Part shown: in pieces, positions 18,225 to 27,904 of the stretch
Layout: each line of letters begins with the position of its first letter
Position numbering within the stretch: position 1 is the stretch's first letter
NCBI GenBank assembly: GCA_018657625.1
Contig: JABHWU010000013.1
Location: 42,112 to 106,111, forward strand
From: Deltaproteobacteria bacterium
GTDB taxonomy: Bacteria; SAR324; XYD2-FULL-50-16
Direction of reading: 5' to 3'
Length of the DNA stretch: 64,000 bases
Program-made: the position numbers and the translations under genes
The notes under the pieces: generated by a model
The model's database searches: none
What the model saw: the letters and a program-made list of their open reading frames with translations, nothing else
Told to the model about the DNA's origin: nothing

Positions 18225-18821
18225 ATGATTATTAAATCCGCTGAATATGTAAAAAGTCTACCAGATATAAAGCAATTAGACATAGCCCCTTTACCGGGAA
18301 TTGCCTTCGTTGGACGCTCAAATGTTGGTAAATCCAGCTTGATTAATCATTTATTGAATCGTAAAAATCTGGTAAAAACCAGTTCAACACCGGGTAAAAC
18401 ACAATTGATTAATTTTTTTATTATCAATAGTGAGTTTTATTTCATTGATTTACCTGGTTATGGATTCGCAAATGTTCCTGTAAAAGTCAAACAAAGTTGG
18501 ATGGATATGATTCAGAACTTCCTGTTCTCATACTCCAACTTAAAAACTATTATACAGCTGGTTGATATCAGACATAAACCGAGTAATGACGATATTACTT
18601 TTCAAAAAATGTTGCGAGCCGGTAACTTAGACTATTTAGTAGTTGCCAATAAGGTAGACAAAGTTAAAAAAAATCAAATCCCAAAAACCCTAAAAACAAT
18701 TCAGCAGACTTTATCTATAGCTCAAAAACCAATGCTCCATTCCTCACTCAAAAAAGTCGGTAAAACTGAAATATGGAGTATTTTAAATAAAAAGCTTACC
18801 ACTAAAACAAGTGATCATTAA
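18225..18821 (+). CDS. engB: EngB (YihA/YsxC) ribosome-biogenesis GTPase
   Basis: 198 residues, normal length. GTPase motifs in order: G1 GRSNVGKSSLINHLL, G2 region TSSTPGKTQLINF, G3 FIDLPGYGFANV, G4 ANKVDKVKK (usually TKxDK; the Asn-Lys-x-Asp form here is still canonical), G5 region HSSLKKVGKTEIW. It acts in assembly of the 50S subunit. Its 3' end overlaps the convergent PBP gene by 4 bases. Confidence 0.95.
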   Translation: MIIKSAEYVKSLPDIKQLDIAPLPGIAFVGRSNVGKSSLINHLLNRKNLVKTSSTPGKTQLINFFIINSEFYFIDLPGYGFANVPVKVKQSWMDMIQNFLFSYSNLKTIIQLVDIRHKPSNDDITFQKMLRAGNLDYLVVANKVDKVKKNQIPKTLKTIQQTLSIAQKPMLHSSLKKVGKTEIWSILNKKLTTKTSDH

Positions 18822-21097
18822 GGTTGAATATTGTTTTCTGACGCTTCTAATTCATTTATTGTAGAAGTAGGGATGCTCTCAAATTCCTTGATTAAACTTT
18901 CAATATCCGGTTTGTGAACATCACAGTATTCGTCCGGTAACTCACCCTGGTTAAATTTCAGTTTCTTCACTTGAGCAGCCGGGCAATAAGGTGTTGCTAG
19001 TTTATGCGAGACACCGCATATATTTGCTTCGTAATCGGATTCAAAATGGATATCACAATATTCACTCGGACCTGTATCTCTTTTTAAAGCATACCAACTT
19101 TTTGCAGGGCACCAGGGTCTTGCCAACTTTCCTGAATGATCACAAATCAGAAATTCATCATACTCAATATTCATTGGAAAGTTCTTTTGAATATCAGCCT
19201 TTTTTCGTTTACTCATCAGACTTTTCCACAACCTGGCTGGTGTTCCCCCACCTACTTCCCCATCCATGGTTGTATTGTCATCATTTCCAATCCAAAAACC
19301 GGTTACCAGATCAGGTGTATAACCAATGTACCAGGCATCCCGAAAATCATCACTAGTTCCGGTTTTACCTGCGGAGGGTGTTCCGATATCAGCAGCGCGT
19401 CCCGTTCCTGATTCAACCACTTTCGTCAACATATGATTGAGCTGATATGCCAATGACTCACTCAAAACTCTGGTTTCAGTTGATTGGGTAAATGATTCAA
19501 GAATTTTTCCTTTTTTATCCGTCACCTTTAATACAAAAACAGGCGCTACACGAATACCTTTATTTGGAAAAGTTGTATATGCATCCACCAATTGCAATAG
19601 CGTCGTTTCCAGGCAACCTAACGCCAAACACAGTCCTCTATTTGTTGGAACATCAATACCAAAACGACTGGCAACATTTGCCAAATTGGAAATTCCTGTT
19701 TCATTTAATATTTTAACACTGACAACATTATTAGATACTTTTAAAGCATGACTAACTGTAATCGTCCCAATATGTTCATTATTAAAATTGCTGGGTTCGT
19801 AAAATTGATTTAATTCAATTGGAATATCTGCTGAAGTTTCATCATTTTCATTAACGGTAACAACCGATACGTCAGAATCAAAAGAATTCGGATATCGGGT
19901 TGGCTCATCAATAAATACATCTATTGGACTCATCCCTTTAGAAAGCGCGGCAGCATATACGATGGGTTTAAAACTGGATCCAGGCGGTCTTTTTGCTTGT
20001 GTGGCCCGGTTAAATTCACTCTTGTAAAAATCGACACCCCCAACCAATGCTTTAACAAAACCTGTGGCCGGTTCTATACTGACACCAGCTACTTCTGCAT
20101 AACTTTGTTCCTGTTGCATTCGGATTGATATTTCTTTTTCCATAGAATCCTGAAGTCCACGATCCAAAGTTGTATATATTCTTAAGCCGCCACCATAGAC
20201 AATTTCATGTTCATATCGTTTTTTTAATTCCAGTAATATATGATTCACAAAAAAGGGGGCTGATTGTAAATTGGATTCTTTATTTCGTCGAATGTACAGT
20301 GATTCATTAACGGCCTGTTGATATTGTATTGAGGAAATCCACCCAAGCTGCCGCATTCTCTTTAAAACTAGAACTTGTCTTTTCCGGGCCTTTTTCAGGT
20401 TCACAAATGGTGAATAGCCTTCAGGTTTTTTAATCAAGCCCGCTACAAAGGCACTTTCAGCTAAGGTTAAATGCCTGGCAGGTTTGTGAAAATAGTTTAA
20501 GGAGACATTTTCCACACCGAAATTCCGATGCCCCATGTAAACTTTATTCAAATATAGTTCAATAATTTGAATTTTGGAATATTCTGTTTCTAAGGCCAGT
20601 GCCATAAATATTTCGGTAATTTTCCGGTTAAAAGTCCTCTCCGGGGAAAGTAATGTCATTTTTACCAACTGCTGGGTAATCGTACTGGCGCCATGGAGGT
20701 TTTTATTAAAGGTAATAATCCGGATTAAAGCATTTCCCATTCGCATGATATCGATACCGATATGCTGAAAATATCGGGAGTCTTCGATGGCCACCACCGC
20801 CATCTGGAGGTTTTTATTAATTTGATCGATTTTAACGTATCTGCGATCTTCTGTTCCCCGAATCACATGAAATGGTTGCTGGTCGATATCATAAAATATC
20901 GTATTATCGTCTTGTATTAATTGTAGCTGTTTGAAACGCTCAATCGTGTGATTTCTGAAAATAACAAACCAAATGGCGAACAACAGGAAAAATAAAAAAA
21001 GTGGGATTGTAATTTTGTATATCAGAGGAGTATTTTGTATTCTTTTTTTCGCTTTTGAATGCATGGTAAAATAACAGGAGACATCAACAAAGTTCAT
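18818..21097 (-). CDS. Class A penicillin-binding protein with C-terminal cysteine repeats
   Basis: 759 residues, bifunctional peptidoglycan synthase of the PBP1 type. One transmembrane anchor (about 30-48), a GT51 glycosyltransferase domain with the catalytic motif VAIEDSRYFQHIGID (E105) and GASTITQQLVK, then a transpeptidase domain with SSFK (374-377), SNN (455-457) and KTGT (578-581). After the catalytic domain come two copies of a cysteine module, C652-x10-C663-x17-C681-D-x-H and C694-x10-C705-x19-C725-D-x-H. Each contains RPWCP or TPYCP and ends CDIH/CDVH, resembling tails seen on some Gram-positive PBPs. An internal ATG at residue 12 is an equally good start. Confidence 0.93.
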   Translation of the reverse strand: MNFVDVSCYFTMHSKAKKRIQNTPLIYKITIPLFLFFLLFAIWFVIFRNHTIERFKQLQLIQDDNTIFYDIDQQPFHVIRGTEDRRYVKIDQINKNLQMAVVAIEDSRYFQHIGIDIMRMGNALIRIITFNKNLHGASTITQQLVKMTLLSPERTFNRKITEIFMALALETEYSKIQIIELYLNKVYMGHRNFGVENVSLNYFHKPARHLTLAESAFVAGLIKKPEGYSPFVNLKKARKRQVLVLKRMRQLGWISSIQYQQAVNESLYIRRNKESNLQSAPFFVNHILLELKKRYEHEIVYGGGLRIYTTLDRGLQDSMEKEISIRMQQEQSYAEVAGVSIEPATGFVKALVGGVDFYKSEFNRATQAKRPPGSSFKPIVYAAALSKGMSPIDVFIDEPTRYPNSFDSDVSVVTVNENDETSADIPIELNQFYEPSNFNNEHIGTITVSHALKVSNNVVSVKILNETGISNLANVASRFGIDVPTNRGLCLALGCLETTLLQLVDAYTTFPNKGIRVAPVFVLKVTDKKGKILESFTQSTETRVLSESLAYQLNHMLTKVVESGTGRAADIGTPSAGKTGTSDDFRDAWYIGYTPDLVTGFWIGNDDNTTMDGEVGGGTPARLWKSLMSKRKKADIQKNFPMNIEYDEFLICDHSGKLARPWCPAKSWYALKRDTGPSEYCDIHFESDYEANICGVSHKLATPYCPAAQVKKLKFNQGELPDEYCDVHKPDIESLIKEFESIPTSTINELEASENNIQP

Positions 21098-21187
21098 TTA
21101 TAACCGCTTTTATTGAAGTACCCTAATTTATATAATGCAGTTCGTAAAGTTTACCTTGAGTTTATCGTAATTAATAATAGTGAGGAT

Positions 21188-21218
21188 ATAAAAAGGGGGA
21201 CATAGTCCCCCGCTTTTT
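21188..21218 (-). terminator. Rho-independent terminator after korB
   Basis: Read on the minus strand just past the korB stop: GGGGGAC, a 3-base loop, GTCCCCC, then a run of five T. This is a textbook intrinsic terminator. On the plus strand A-runs flank it, so it may also help stop PBP-side transcription. Confidence 0.85.
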
Positions 21219-22258
21219 TAATTAATTTCCCAGGTGTCACCTGAGTTTAACATTGATTGTAAATCACCTTTACCTTTTAAGGCGATACTTTTTTCAACCT
21301 GCTCTGTAGTAATACTATCATAAGTTTCTTCTTCAACATTACGAAGTACACCCATCGGAATTGGGAATTTTTCAACAGTTTTAGACCCTGCAAATTTACC
21401 TGCCCGCATCGATGCCAGCAACAATGCTAATCCAGGTTCTTTAGCTCTTTCATGATGAATCAATATTTGGGATTCATCAACAAAGTTTCGATTCACTACC
21501 TTTGGATTCAAGCCTTCTAAGACAATCGCCTTATCTTTGTTTTTCCCAAAGATCATCGGTTCTCCATCTACTAATATTAAGCTGTGTTCATCCCTTGTCT
21601 CTTTATTAGTGATATCATCATGCGCACCATTATTAAAAATGATACAATTCTGAAGCACATGTACCAAGGAAAAACCTTTGTGCTCATATGCCTTATGCAG
21701 TACTTCCGCTAATTGTTTTGGTCTTCTGTCAATTGTCCTGGCCACAAAATTAACACCGGCTCCTAAAGCTAAAGCAACAGGGTCCATCGGCAAAGAGCGT
21801 TTTCCAGAGGGTGACGTTTTTGTCACCTGACCCTTTATAGATGTTGGAGAGAATTGCCCTTTCGTCAAACCATATATTTGATTGTCAATTACAATGCAAA
21901 CAATATCCAGATTTTTACGAATCGTATGGATAAAATGGTTTCCCCCAATACTGATTGAGTCGCCATCACCCATTGCAACCCAGACTGATAGATCAGGATT
22001 AAAGGTTTTGGTTCCGGTTGCCACAGCTAACGCTCTGCCATGAATAGTGTGATATCCATATGTTCCCATATAATATGGGAAACGACTGGAACAACCAATG
22101 CCACTGATAAAAGCGTACTCTTCAGGTGGTCGACCGATTTCAGCCAAGACTTTTTGAACCTGGGTTAAAACCGCAAAATCGCCACATCCAGCACACCATT
22201 TTACGTCACTACCGGATGAATAATCTTTTTTTGTTAAGGTATGTAATTTTTCACTCAT
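21218..22258 (-). CDS. korB: 2-oxoglutarate:ferredoxin oxidoreductase beta subunit
   Basis: 346 residues. The thiamine-diphosphate subunit of a 2-oxoacid:ferredoxin oxidoreductase: WCAGCGDFAVL at the N-terminus, GIGCSSRFPYYMGTYG, and the TPP-binding stretch MGDGDSISIGGNH...IDNQIYGLTKGQ. It catalyses CoA-dependent oxidative decarboxylation of 2-oxoglutarate (or, in reverse, reductive carboxylation) with ferredoxin. It follows korA by 20 bases. The two-subunit layout with a long alpha chain fits KorAB-type enzymes. A preference for 2-oxoglutarate over pyruvate is inferred from subunit organisation, not proven. Confidence 0.9.
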   Translation of the reverse strand: MSEKLHTLTKKDYSSGSDVKWCAGCGDFAVLTQVQKVLAEIGRPPEEYAFISGIGCSSRFPYYMGTYGYHTIHGRALAVATGTKTFNPDLSVWVAMGDGDSISIGGNHFIHTIRKNLDIVCIVIDNQIYGLTKGQFSPTSIKGQVTKTSPSGKRSLPMDPVALALGAGVNFVARTIDRRPKQLAEVLHKAYEHKGFSLVHVLQNCIIFNNGAHDDITNKETRDEHSLILVDGEPMIFGKNKDKAIVLEGLNPKVVNRNFVDESQILIHHERAKEPGLALLLASMRAGKFAGSKTVEKFPIPMGVLRNVEEETYDSITTEQVEKSIALKGKGDLQSMLNSGDTWEIN

Positions 22259-22278
22259 TATAATCTCCTGAAGTGATA

Positions 22279-24102
22279 TTAAAGTAATTCATCGACAACT
22301 TCAGCGATTTCATTTTCTGTAAATGGTTTTCCCTGAATCTTATTTAATGAAATGGTTTCAATGATATATTTCGCTCGGATCAATTTATCCAATTGCCCGA
22401 GGTTCATTTCTGCAATGACTACCTTTTTAAACTTCTTCATCACTTCAAGTGTATTTTTAGGAAAAGGGTTAATATGTGTTATATGAGCGTGGGAAACTGA
22501 CTTTCCTTCTTCTCGATATTTTTGCACCTTATTTCGGATTGAACCATAAGTTGACCCCCAACCAATAACCAAAACTTCACCACCTTCCTGATCTCCAAAA
22601 ACTTCCAAATCCTGGATATCATTTGCAATATTATCAACCTTTTCCTGACGGATACGAACCATTTTATCATGGTTTTTAGGATCATGACTAACTGCACCTG
22701 TTAAAAAATCTTTTTCTAAACCGCCCACGCGATTCATCAAACCAGGTGTTCCTGGTTTGACCCACTCCCTGGCTAGTGTTTCCGGGTTCCGGGCATAAGC
22801 CTGATAGTTGTCTTTATCAGTTCTAAATTTAACTGTTAAATCGGGTAAGTCGTTGACTTTTGGAATTTTAAAAGCTTCAGAACCGTTTCCTAAGTAACCA
22901 TCCGTTAACAAAATAACAGGTGTCATATATTTTAAAGCGATTCGACCAGCCTCAATGGCTTGGTGAAAACAGTCGGCAGGAGATTTGGCTGCAATTACTG
23001 GCATGGGTGCTTCACCATTTCTGCCATACATGGCTTGTAGAAGATCAGCTTGTTCCGTTTTTGTGGGTAAACCGGTGGAAGGACCACCTCTTTGGACATT
23101 GACGATGACCAACGGTAATTCAGTAATAACAGCTAATCCTAATGCTTCTGATTTTAAGGCTAAACCAGGTCCGGAAGTCGTCGTACAAGCAAAAGCACCC
23201 GCCCAGGATGCCCCAATTGCAGAACATATGCCTCCAATCTCATCTTCTGATTGCGTCGTTTTGGTTCCAAAGTTTTTATGTCTGGTGATTTCCTGTAAAA
23301 TTTCAGTGGCTGGCGTAATCGGATAGCTTCCCAGAAATAATTTTAAACCAGCTCTTTCGGCAGCAGTAACTAAACCAAGTCCTGTTGCCTGATTCCCAGA
23401 AACATTCCGATAAGTTCCCTTTTCCAATGGTGCACTATGAATCTTATATTGAGCCTGAAACATACTGCTGTTTTGAGCATAAATCATCCCTTCCTTCAAT
23501 ACTTTGATATTTGCTTCAGCGATGATAGGCTTCTTAGCAAATTTTTTCTTCAACCATTTTATGTTAAAATCTGAAGATAAATCGTATATCCAGAATAAAA
23601 TTCCAAGTGTAAAAAAGTTTTTACACCTTTCCTTGGCCTTTTTCGGAATATCAAAATCTTTCAAAGCCTCAAGCGTTTGTGAGGTGATAGGAATAGAATA
23701 AGCTTTTTTATCAAATAAAGATTTTCGACTTATAGGATTTTCAACATATCCGGCTTTATCAATGTTTCGTTCGGTAAAAGCATCAATATCCAATAAAACA
23801 TAACCATCTCTAGCTAAGTCTTGGATATTGGCTTTCAGCGCTGCTGGATTCATTGCGACTAAGGCATCCGGATAATCACCGGGTGTGTTGACTTTCTGAC
23901 TCCCAAACTGCATCTGAAATCCACTGACACCGTCAATGGTTCCTGCAGGGGCTCTGATTTCGGACGGATAATCCGGTAATGTCACAATATCTGTTCCAGT
24001 TAAAGCAGAAGAATTTGTAAATTGGCTCCCAGTAAGTTGCATACCATCACCGGAATCACCGGCAAATCGTATCACTACATGGTCTTTGGCTACCTGATTC
24101 AT
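22279..24102 (-). CDS. korA: 2-oxoglutarate:ferredoxin oxidoreductase alpha (gamma-alpha fused) subunit
   Basis: 607 residues. The N-terminal 190 are a gamma-type domain (VIRFAGDSGDGMQLTGSQFT, LPDYPSEIRAPAGTIDGVSG) fused to the pyrimidine-binding alpha domain starting at about 230 (GNQATGLGLVTAAERAGLKL, SYPITPATEILQEI, QSEDEIGGICSAIGASWAGA, TTTSGPGLALKSEALGLA). Fusion of gamma and alpha is typical of KorA-type enzymes in bacteria. It forms an operon with korB. The 5' end faces the 870-base spacer ahead of leuA. Confidence 0.92.
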   Translation of the reverse strand: MNQVAKDHVVIRFAGDSGDGMQLTGSQFTNSSALTGTDIVTLPDYPSEIRAPAGTIDGVSGFQMQFGSQKVNTPGDYPDALVAMNPAALKANIQDLARDGYVLLDIDAFTERNIDKAGYVENPISRKSLFDKKAYSIPITSQTLEALKDFDIPKKAKERCKNFFTLGILFWIYDLSSDFNIKWLKKKFAKKPIIAEANIKVLKEGMIYAQNSSMFQAQYKIHSAPLEKGTYRNVSGNQATGLGLVTAAERAGLKLFLGSYPITPATEILQEITRHKNFGTKTTQSEDEIGGICSAIGASWAGAFACTTTSGPGLALKSEALGLAVITELPLVIVNVQRGGPSTGLPTKTEQADLLQAMYGRNGEAPMPVIAAKSPADCFHQAIEAGRIALKYMTPVILLTDGYLGNGSEAFKIPKVNDLPDLTVKFRTDKDNYQAYARNPETLAREWVKPGTPGLMNRVGGLEKDFLTGAVSHDPKNHDKMVRIRQEKVDNIANDIQDLEVFGDQEGGEVLVIGWGSTYGSIRNKVQKYREEGKSVSHAHITHINPFPKNTLEVMKKFKKVVIAEMNLGQLDKLIRAKYIIETISLNKIQGKPFTENEIAEVVDELL

Positions 24103-24973
24103 GATGTAATTCTCATCAATAATTTTTTATAATGACCATAAATGTTGCATTAATTAAAAAAATTTATCCTATTTCAAAGTGGATTCATAAATCCCAAATT
24201 GATAAATAGTGTTTCTGAATATCTTAATCCATTGAAAATAACAATGGTACAATGTGATTGTTTTAATTGTTGATTATCACCTAAGTTTTGGTGTGTATTA
24301 TGCTAAAAGATGTTACTGCCTTGATATTATTTAGTTTAAAAAGATTCTCATATTAAAACAAACTTTGATATAAATTAATTTAGCTTCTGCTACTGCAATG
24401 ACCAAATTGAATAATAATGCCCATCCAGCTTAAAAAGATATAATAGTAGCTTATTTTCATATAATATTATTCGCTATTAATAATAGAAATAGAAATAATA
24501 TTAGTTTTAAAAAAATGTTTCTCGTTCACTTCAAACACTACGATATTTTTTCCACATATTTAGATTTGCTTTACTGATAAGTATTTCCTGCTGTGAGCCG
24601 CTTTAACTTAAAACCTAAAAACATCAATTCTGATAATTAGCCACCCATATTCGTCTTTAATAATATTCGGATATTTTCTAAAATTTCCGAATTGTATTCA
24701 ATCAAATAGATCATTCAATTTTGAGGTAAAAAACAAATGGATTTTTTAAAACACTGTTTGTTTTAATAAATGTCATATTTTAGGAAAAAAGATAACATTT
24801 ATTAACTTATATCAATTAATTGAAAATCACCAATTTTGGTTAACCCCATTGCCTATAAAACTGACTATAGACATATTAACCATCAATGGAATATATTAAT
24901 TTCATCTTGACATTGTTTCAAAAATTACTGACGCTTAATAAAAAGCAATTATAAATTCGATAAAACAAACATC
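24103..24973. other. Long AT-rich divergent intergenic region between korA and leuA leader
   Basis: 870 bases without a credible gene. The only structure I see is a short inverted repeat, ATTCGGA/TCCGAAT, near 24665-24695, the same arms as the first hairpin in the rpsF leader. TTGACA occurs at 24907-24912, upstream of the leuA leader peptide, but the spacing to the nearest TATAAA-like box (24950) is not standard. I recognise nothing else. Confidence 0.4.
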
Positions 24974-25024
24974 ATGAATATATCCAAAAATTTATTACTC
25001 CTCCTCCTAACAGGCACCTGCTAG
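24974..25024 (+). CDS. leuL: leuA leader peptide with six consecutive Leu codons
   Basis: A 16-codon frame MNISKNLLLLLLTGTC ends in TAG. Codons 7-12 are TTA TTA CTC CTC CTC CTA, six leucines in a row using four different Leu codons. It lies about 120 bases upstream of the leuA ATG, and a terminator hairpin sits between them. This is the layout of classic leucine attenuation: ribosome stalling at Leu codons when charged leucyl-tRNA is scarce would favour read-through into leuA. It is too short for ordinary gene finding. The Leu run, position and terminator support it strongly; a Shine-Dalgarno site is not obvious. Confidence 0.85.
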   Translation: MNISKNLLLLLLTGTC

Positions 25025-25057
25025 AAGAAAGTCGGAGTTTGGATATAATACCAAGGT

Positions 25058-25111
25058 CGGACTTCCGGGTCCGCTAAAGCCGTGGGCTCTTAAGCTCATG
25101 GCTTTTTTTTT
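25058..25111 (+). terminator. leuA attenuator terminator with preceding hairpin
   Basis: AAGCCGTGGGCT (25077-25088) pairs with AGCTCATGGCTT (25093-25104), 12 positions with two G-T pairs and a 4-base loop, and runs into nine T. Just before it, CGGAC/GTCCG (25058-25073) forms a second small hairpin that overlaps the approach to the terminator. Upstream, GGAGTTTGG and CCAAGGTC near 25035-25057 can pair weakly and may be part of an alternative fold. The intrinsic terminator 30 bases before leuA is clear; the antiterminator pairing is inference. Confidence 0.8.
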
Positions 25112-25142
25112 GTCCGAAAAACCCTTTAGAGTGAGATGATCA

Positions 25143-26825
25143 ATGAAAGATAAAATTTCCAAATACCAATCCTATCAACTGATGGATCTTCCTAATCGGC
25201 AATGGCCGTCAAAGCGTATTGAAAAAGCCCCAATCTGGTGCAGTGTTGATTTAAGAGATGGTAATCAGGCGCTTCAGGACCCAATGAACCTCCAGGAAAA
25301 AACGATTATGTTCCAAACACTTGTCGATATGGGATTTAAAGAAATTGAAATTGGCTTCCCCGCAGCCTCTGAAGTTGAGTTTCGCTTTATGAGAGAACTA
25401 ATTGCCAAAAATCTGATTCCGGATGACGTAACGGTTCAGGTATTGACACAAGCAAGAGAGCCCTTAATTGCTAAGACTTTTGAGTCAATCAAAGGCGCAA
25501 AAAGAGCTATTGTCCATTTATACAATTCAACTTCTACCCTGCAACGAGAAGTTGTTTTTAATATGGATCAGGCTGGAATTACAAAAATTGCTGTTGATGG
25601 TGTCAGGTTTATTAAAGTATTAGCTGAAAAAGAAACGGATACAGAAATTGTCTTCCAATATTCACCCGAAAGTTTTACCGGCACCGAGATGAATTTTGCA
25701 ATGGCAATCAGCAATGCAGTCATGGATGTTTGGCAGCCTACACCAGAAAATAAAGCCATACTCAATCTTCCTTCCACCGTGGAAATGTCAACACCAAATA
25801 TATTTGCAGATCAGATTGAATGGTTTGATCGAAATCTTAATAATCGAAATAGTATTCTCATCAGTATTCATAATCACAATGACAGGGGAACTGCTGTTGC
25901 GTCGTCTGAATTGGCTATTATGGCTGGAGCAGACCGAATTGAAGGAACACTTTTTGGAAACGGCGAACGAACTGGTAACGTCGATATTATTACCTTAGGC
26001 TTAAACATGTTTACCCAGGGAGTTGATCCGGAACTGGATTTTTCACATATTAACAACTTGATCCAAATGTATGAAAATTGTTCTAAAATGTCCGTTCATC
26101 CAAGGCACCCTTATGCGGGAGAGTTGGTATACACAGCTTTCTCAGGATCTCACCAGGACGCTATTAATAAAGGTATGAAGAAGTATAAAGAGGGAAATTC
26201 ACAAGTTTGGGGAATTCCATACCTACCTATTGATCCACAGGATGTTGGGCGAACCTATGAGGCCATTGTCAGAATAAATAGTCAATCCGGTAAAGGAGGT
26301 GCCGCTTATATTATGGATAATGAGTTTGGTTTTACATTGCCTAAAAAAATGCATCCTGAATTCGGCTTGATGGTTCAAAAAATCAGTGAAACGTCCGGTA
26401 TTGAAGTCAAAACAGATCAAATATGGCAATGTTTCGAAGAAAATTATCTTAAAAACGAACACCCTTATCAGTTAAAACGATTCAGTCTACAAACCGCTCC
26501 CGCGAATGGAGACGATTCGGTAGAATCTAAAATTCAGACGCTGGTGGAATATAACAATCAGCCATTCGAAATTAATGGTCAGGGAAATGGTCCCATCGAT
26601 GCGTTTTGTAACGGTATGCGGAGTAAATTTAAAATAAAGTTCAAATTAATTGGATATTATGAACATGCACTTGAAATTTCATCTTCTGCACAAGCTGCTG
26701 CTTATATCCAGATTCAGAATCCAGCAGGAGTAAACTGTTTTGGAGTAGGAGTGGATACAAATATTAGTGTCGCTTCATTAAAGGCATTGATCAGTGCTTT
26801 AAACAGACTGGAACTATTGGTTTAA
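25143..26825 (+). CDS. leuA: 2-isopropylmalate synthase, long (type 2) form
   Basis: 560 residues, the length of the long LeuA class found in Actinobacteria and scattered Gram-negatives. It condenses acetyl-CoA with 2-oxoisovalerate, the first committed step to leucine. Motifs: CSVDLRDGNQAL (catalytic Arg-Asp pair), IGFPAASEVEF, the metal-binding HNHNDRGTAVASSELA and GTLFGNGERTGNVDI. The C-terminal regulatory domain is present (about residue 430 on), where leucine binds in the family. Expression is expected to be controlled by the leader at 24974-25111. No other leu gene is in the window. Confidence 0.95.
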   Translation: MKDKISKYQSYQLMDLPNRQWPSKRIEKAPIWCSVDLRDGNQALQDPMNLQEKTIMFQTLVDMGFKEIEIGFPAASEVEFRFMRELIAKNLIPDDVTVQVLTQAREPLIAKTFESIKGAKRAIVHLYNSTSTLQREVVFNMDQAGITKIAVDGVRFIKVLAEKETDTEIVFQYSPESFTGTEMNFAMAISNAVMDVWQPTPENKAILNLPSTVEMSTPNIFADQIEWFDRNLNNRNSILISIHNHNDRGTAVASSELAIMAGADRIEGTLFGNGERTGNVDIITLGLNMFTQGVDPELDFSHINNLIQMYENCSKMSVHPRHPYAGELVYTAFSGSHQDAINKGMKKYKEGNSQVWGIPYLPIDPQDVGRTYEAIVRINSQSGKGGAAYIMDNEFGFTLPKKMHPEFGLMVQKISETSGIEVKTDQIWQCFEENYLKNEHPYQLKRFSLQTAPANGDDSVESKIQTLVEYNNQPFEINGQGNGPIDAFCNGMRSKFKIKFKLIGYYEHALEISSSAQAAAYIQIQNPAGVNCFGVGVDTNISVASLKALISALNRLELLV

Positions 26826-26833
26826 AATCGTTT

Positions 26834-26868
26834 TTCCAGGTGGTTTGAGTTTATTAAACCACCTGGAA
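26834..26868 (+). terminator. Hairpin after leuA
   Basis: TTCCAGGTGGTTT is perfectly mirrored by AAACCACCTGGAA (13 bp) with a 9-base loop, nine bases past the leuA stop. It has no T-run, so efficiency as an intrinsic terminator is uncertain. Confidence 0.6.
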
Positions 26869-26890
26869 CCTGCTTCAATGGTGCTCTCAA

Positions 26891-27061
26891 TCAGGCATTC
26901 GTTTTCATAATCTGATAAAGTTCGACATTTTCCTGTTGTCCCCAGTGGAATAAAGCCTTTAATGCCCGATGAAAGATATGGTATTTTAAAAAAATTGTTA
27001 AAATTTCATATTTTTTCTTAATCTTTTCTGCCAGCTGACGTATAATTATAGAAAAATTCCA
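26891..27061 (-). other. Possible remnant reading frame, minus strand
   Basis: Between leuA and the kinase-like gene the minus strand stays open for roughly 55 codons and reads like protein (RQLAEKIKKKYEIL, then FHRALKALFHWGQQENVELY, ending MKTNA and TGA at 26891). There is no start codon at its beginning. It may be the 3' end of a lost gene. Weak evidence. Confidence 0.25.
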
Positions 27062-27087
27062 ACAATCCAGATTACAGGAGGTTGAAT

Positions 27088-27774
27088 ATGATTACTCAGC
27101 ATTTAATTCCTTCCGTTGAAAAACGGATTACAGCCTGGAAAGAGCTTAAAGAAAGAAAAGTAGAATTAGCTGATGTTGCTCTCGCAAATATAACAATATC
27201 AAGAGAGTTTGGTTGCGAAGGGTATCCTTTGGCCGAGGCGCTACAACAAATTTTGACTGAGAAGTCTACTGATGATTGGATGATATATGACGATGCCTTG
27301 ATTAAATCTTTACAGGCAGATCAGGATTTATCGCAACACTTATTGAAGAACTACGGCGAACGCAATAAATTTTTGGATGATCTGATGGATATGATTGCCT
27401 CACATTGGCAGTCAGAAGAGGATGGATTTCGACAAATAACACAATTTATCTATTCTTTAGCCAAAAAAGGGCATGGCATTTTTGTCGGAAGAGGCGCTTT
27501 TTCAGTGATCAAAAATCTGGATAACTGCTATCACATCCGATTAAAGGCACCTTTATCATTTAGAGCTCAAAAATTATCAAAACGCTTAAAAATCTCTGAA
27601 GATGAAGCAACGAATCTGGCAGTTGAAAAAGAGATTGAAAGAACCCGTTTTATCAAAAGGTTCTTAAACACTGATTTTGAATCAGATCATTTTCATGTGA
27701 TCTATGATAATCAAAAGATGACCGTCAATGAAATGGCTGAAAATTTTTTACAATTTGTTGGTGAAATCAAATAA
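27088..27774 (+). CDS. Cytidylate-kinase-like family protein
   Basis: 228 residues from the ATG at 27088, which has a perfect AGGAGG six bases upstream (an in-frame TTG at 27082 touches that site and is unlikely). The start ISREFGCEGYPLAEALQQIL resembles the P-loop region of the cytidylate-kinase-like family (PF13189), although the glycine pattern is GCEGYP rather than a standard Walker A. Further blocks are GHGIFVGRGAFSVIKNLDN and VIYDNQKMTVNEMAE. Proteins of this family often stand alone or near signalling genes, and the true substrate is unknown. Confidence 0.7.
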   Translation: MITQHLIPSVEKRITAWKELKERKVELADVALANITISREFGCEGYPLAEALQQILTEKSTDDWMIYDDALIKSLQADQDLSQHLLKNYGERNKFLDDLMDMIASHWQSEEDGFRQITQFIYSLAKKGHGIFVGRGAFSVIKNLDNCYHIRLKAPLSFRAQKLSKRLKISEDEATNLAVEKEIERTRFIKRFLNTDFESDHFHVIYDNQKMTVNEMAENFLQFVGEIK

Positions 27775-27904
27775 TTTGGAATCAGTGGCTACGATCAACA
27801 AGGTAGAAAATTCCCCTTGGGGGCAATGTATGTGAATTTCAGTTTATAGAATTAATCAATAAAGGTCGTTTTATTTAAAAAATCGACATGTGATGGTTCC
27901 CTTA

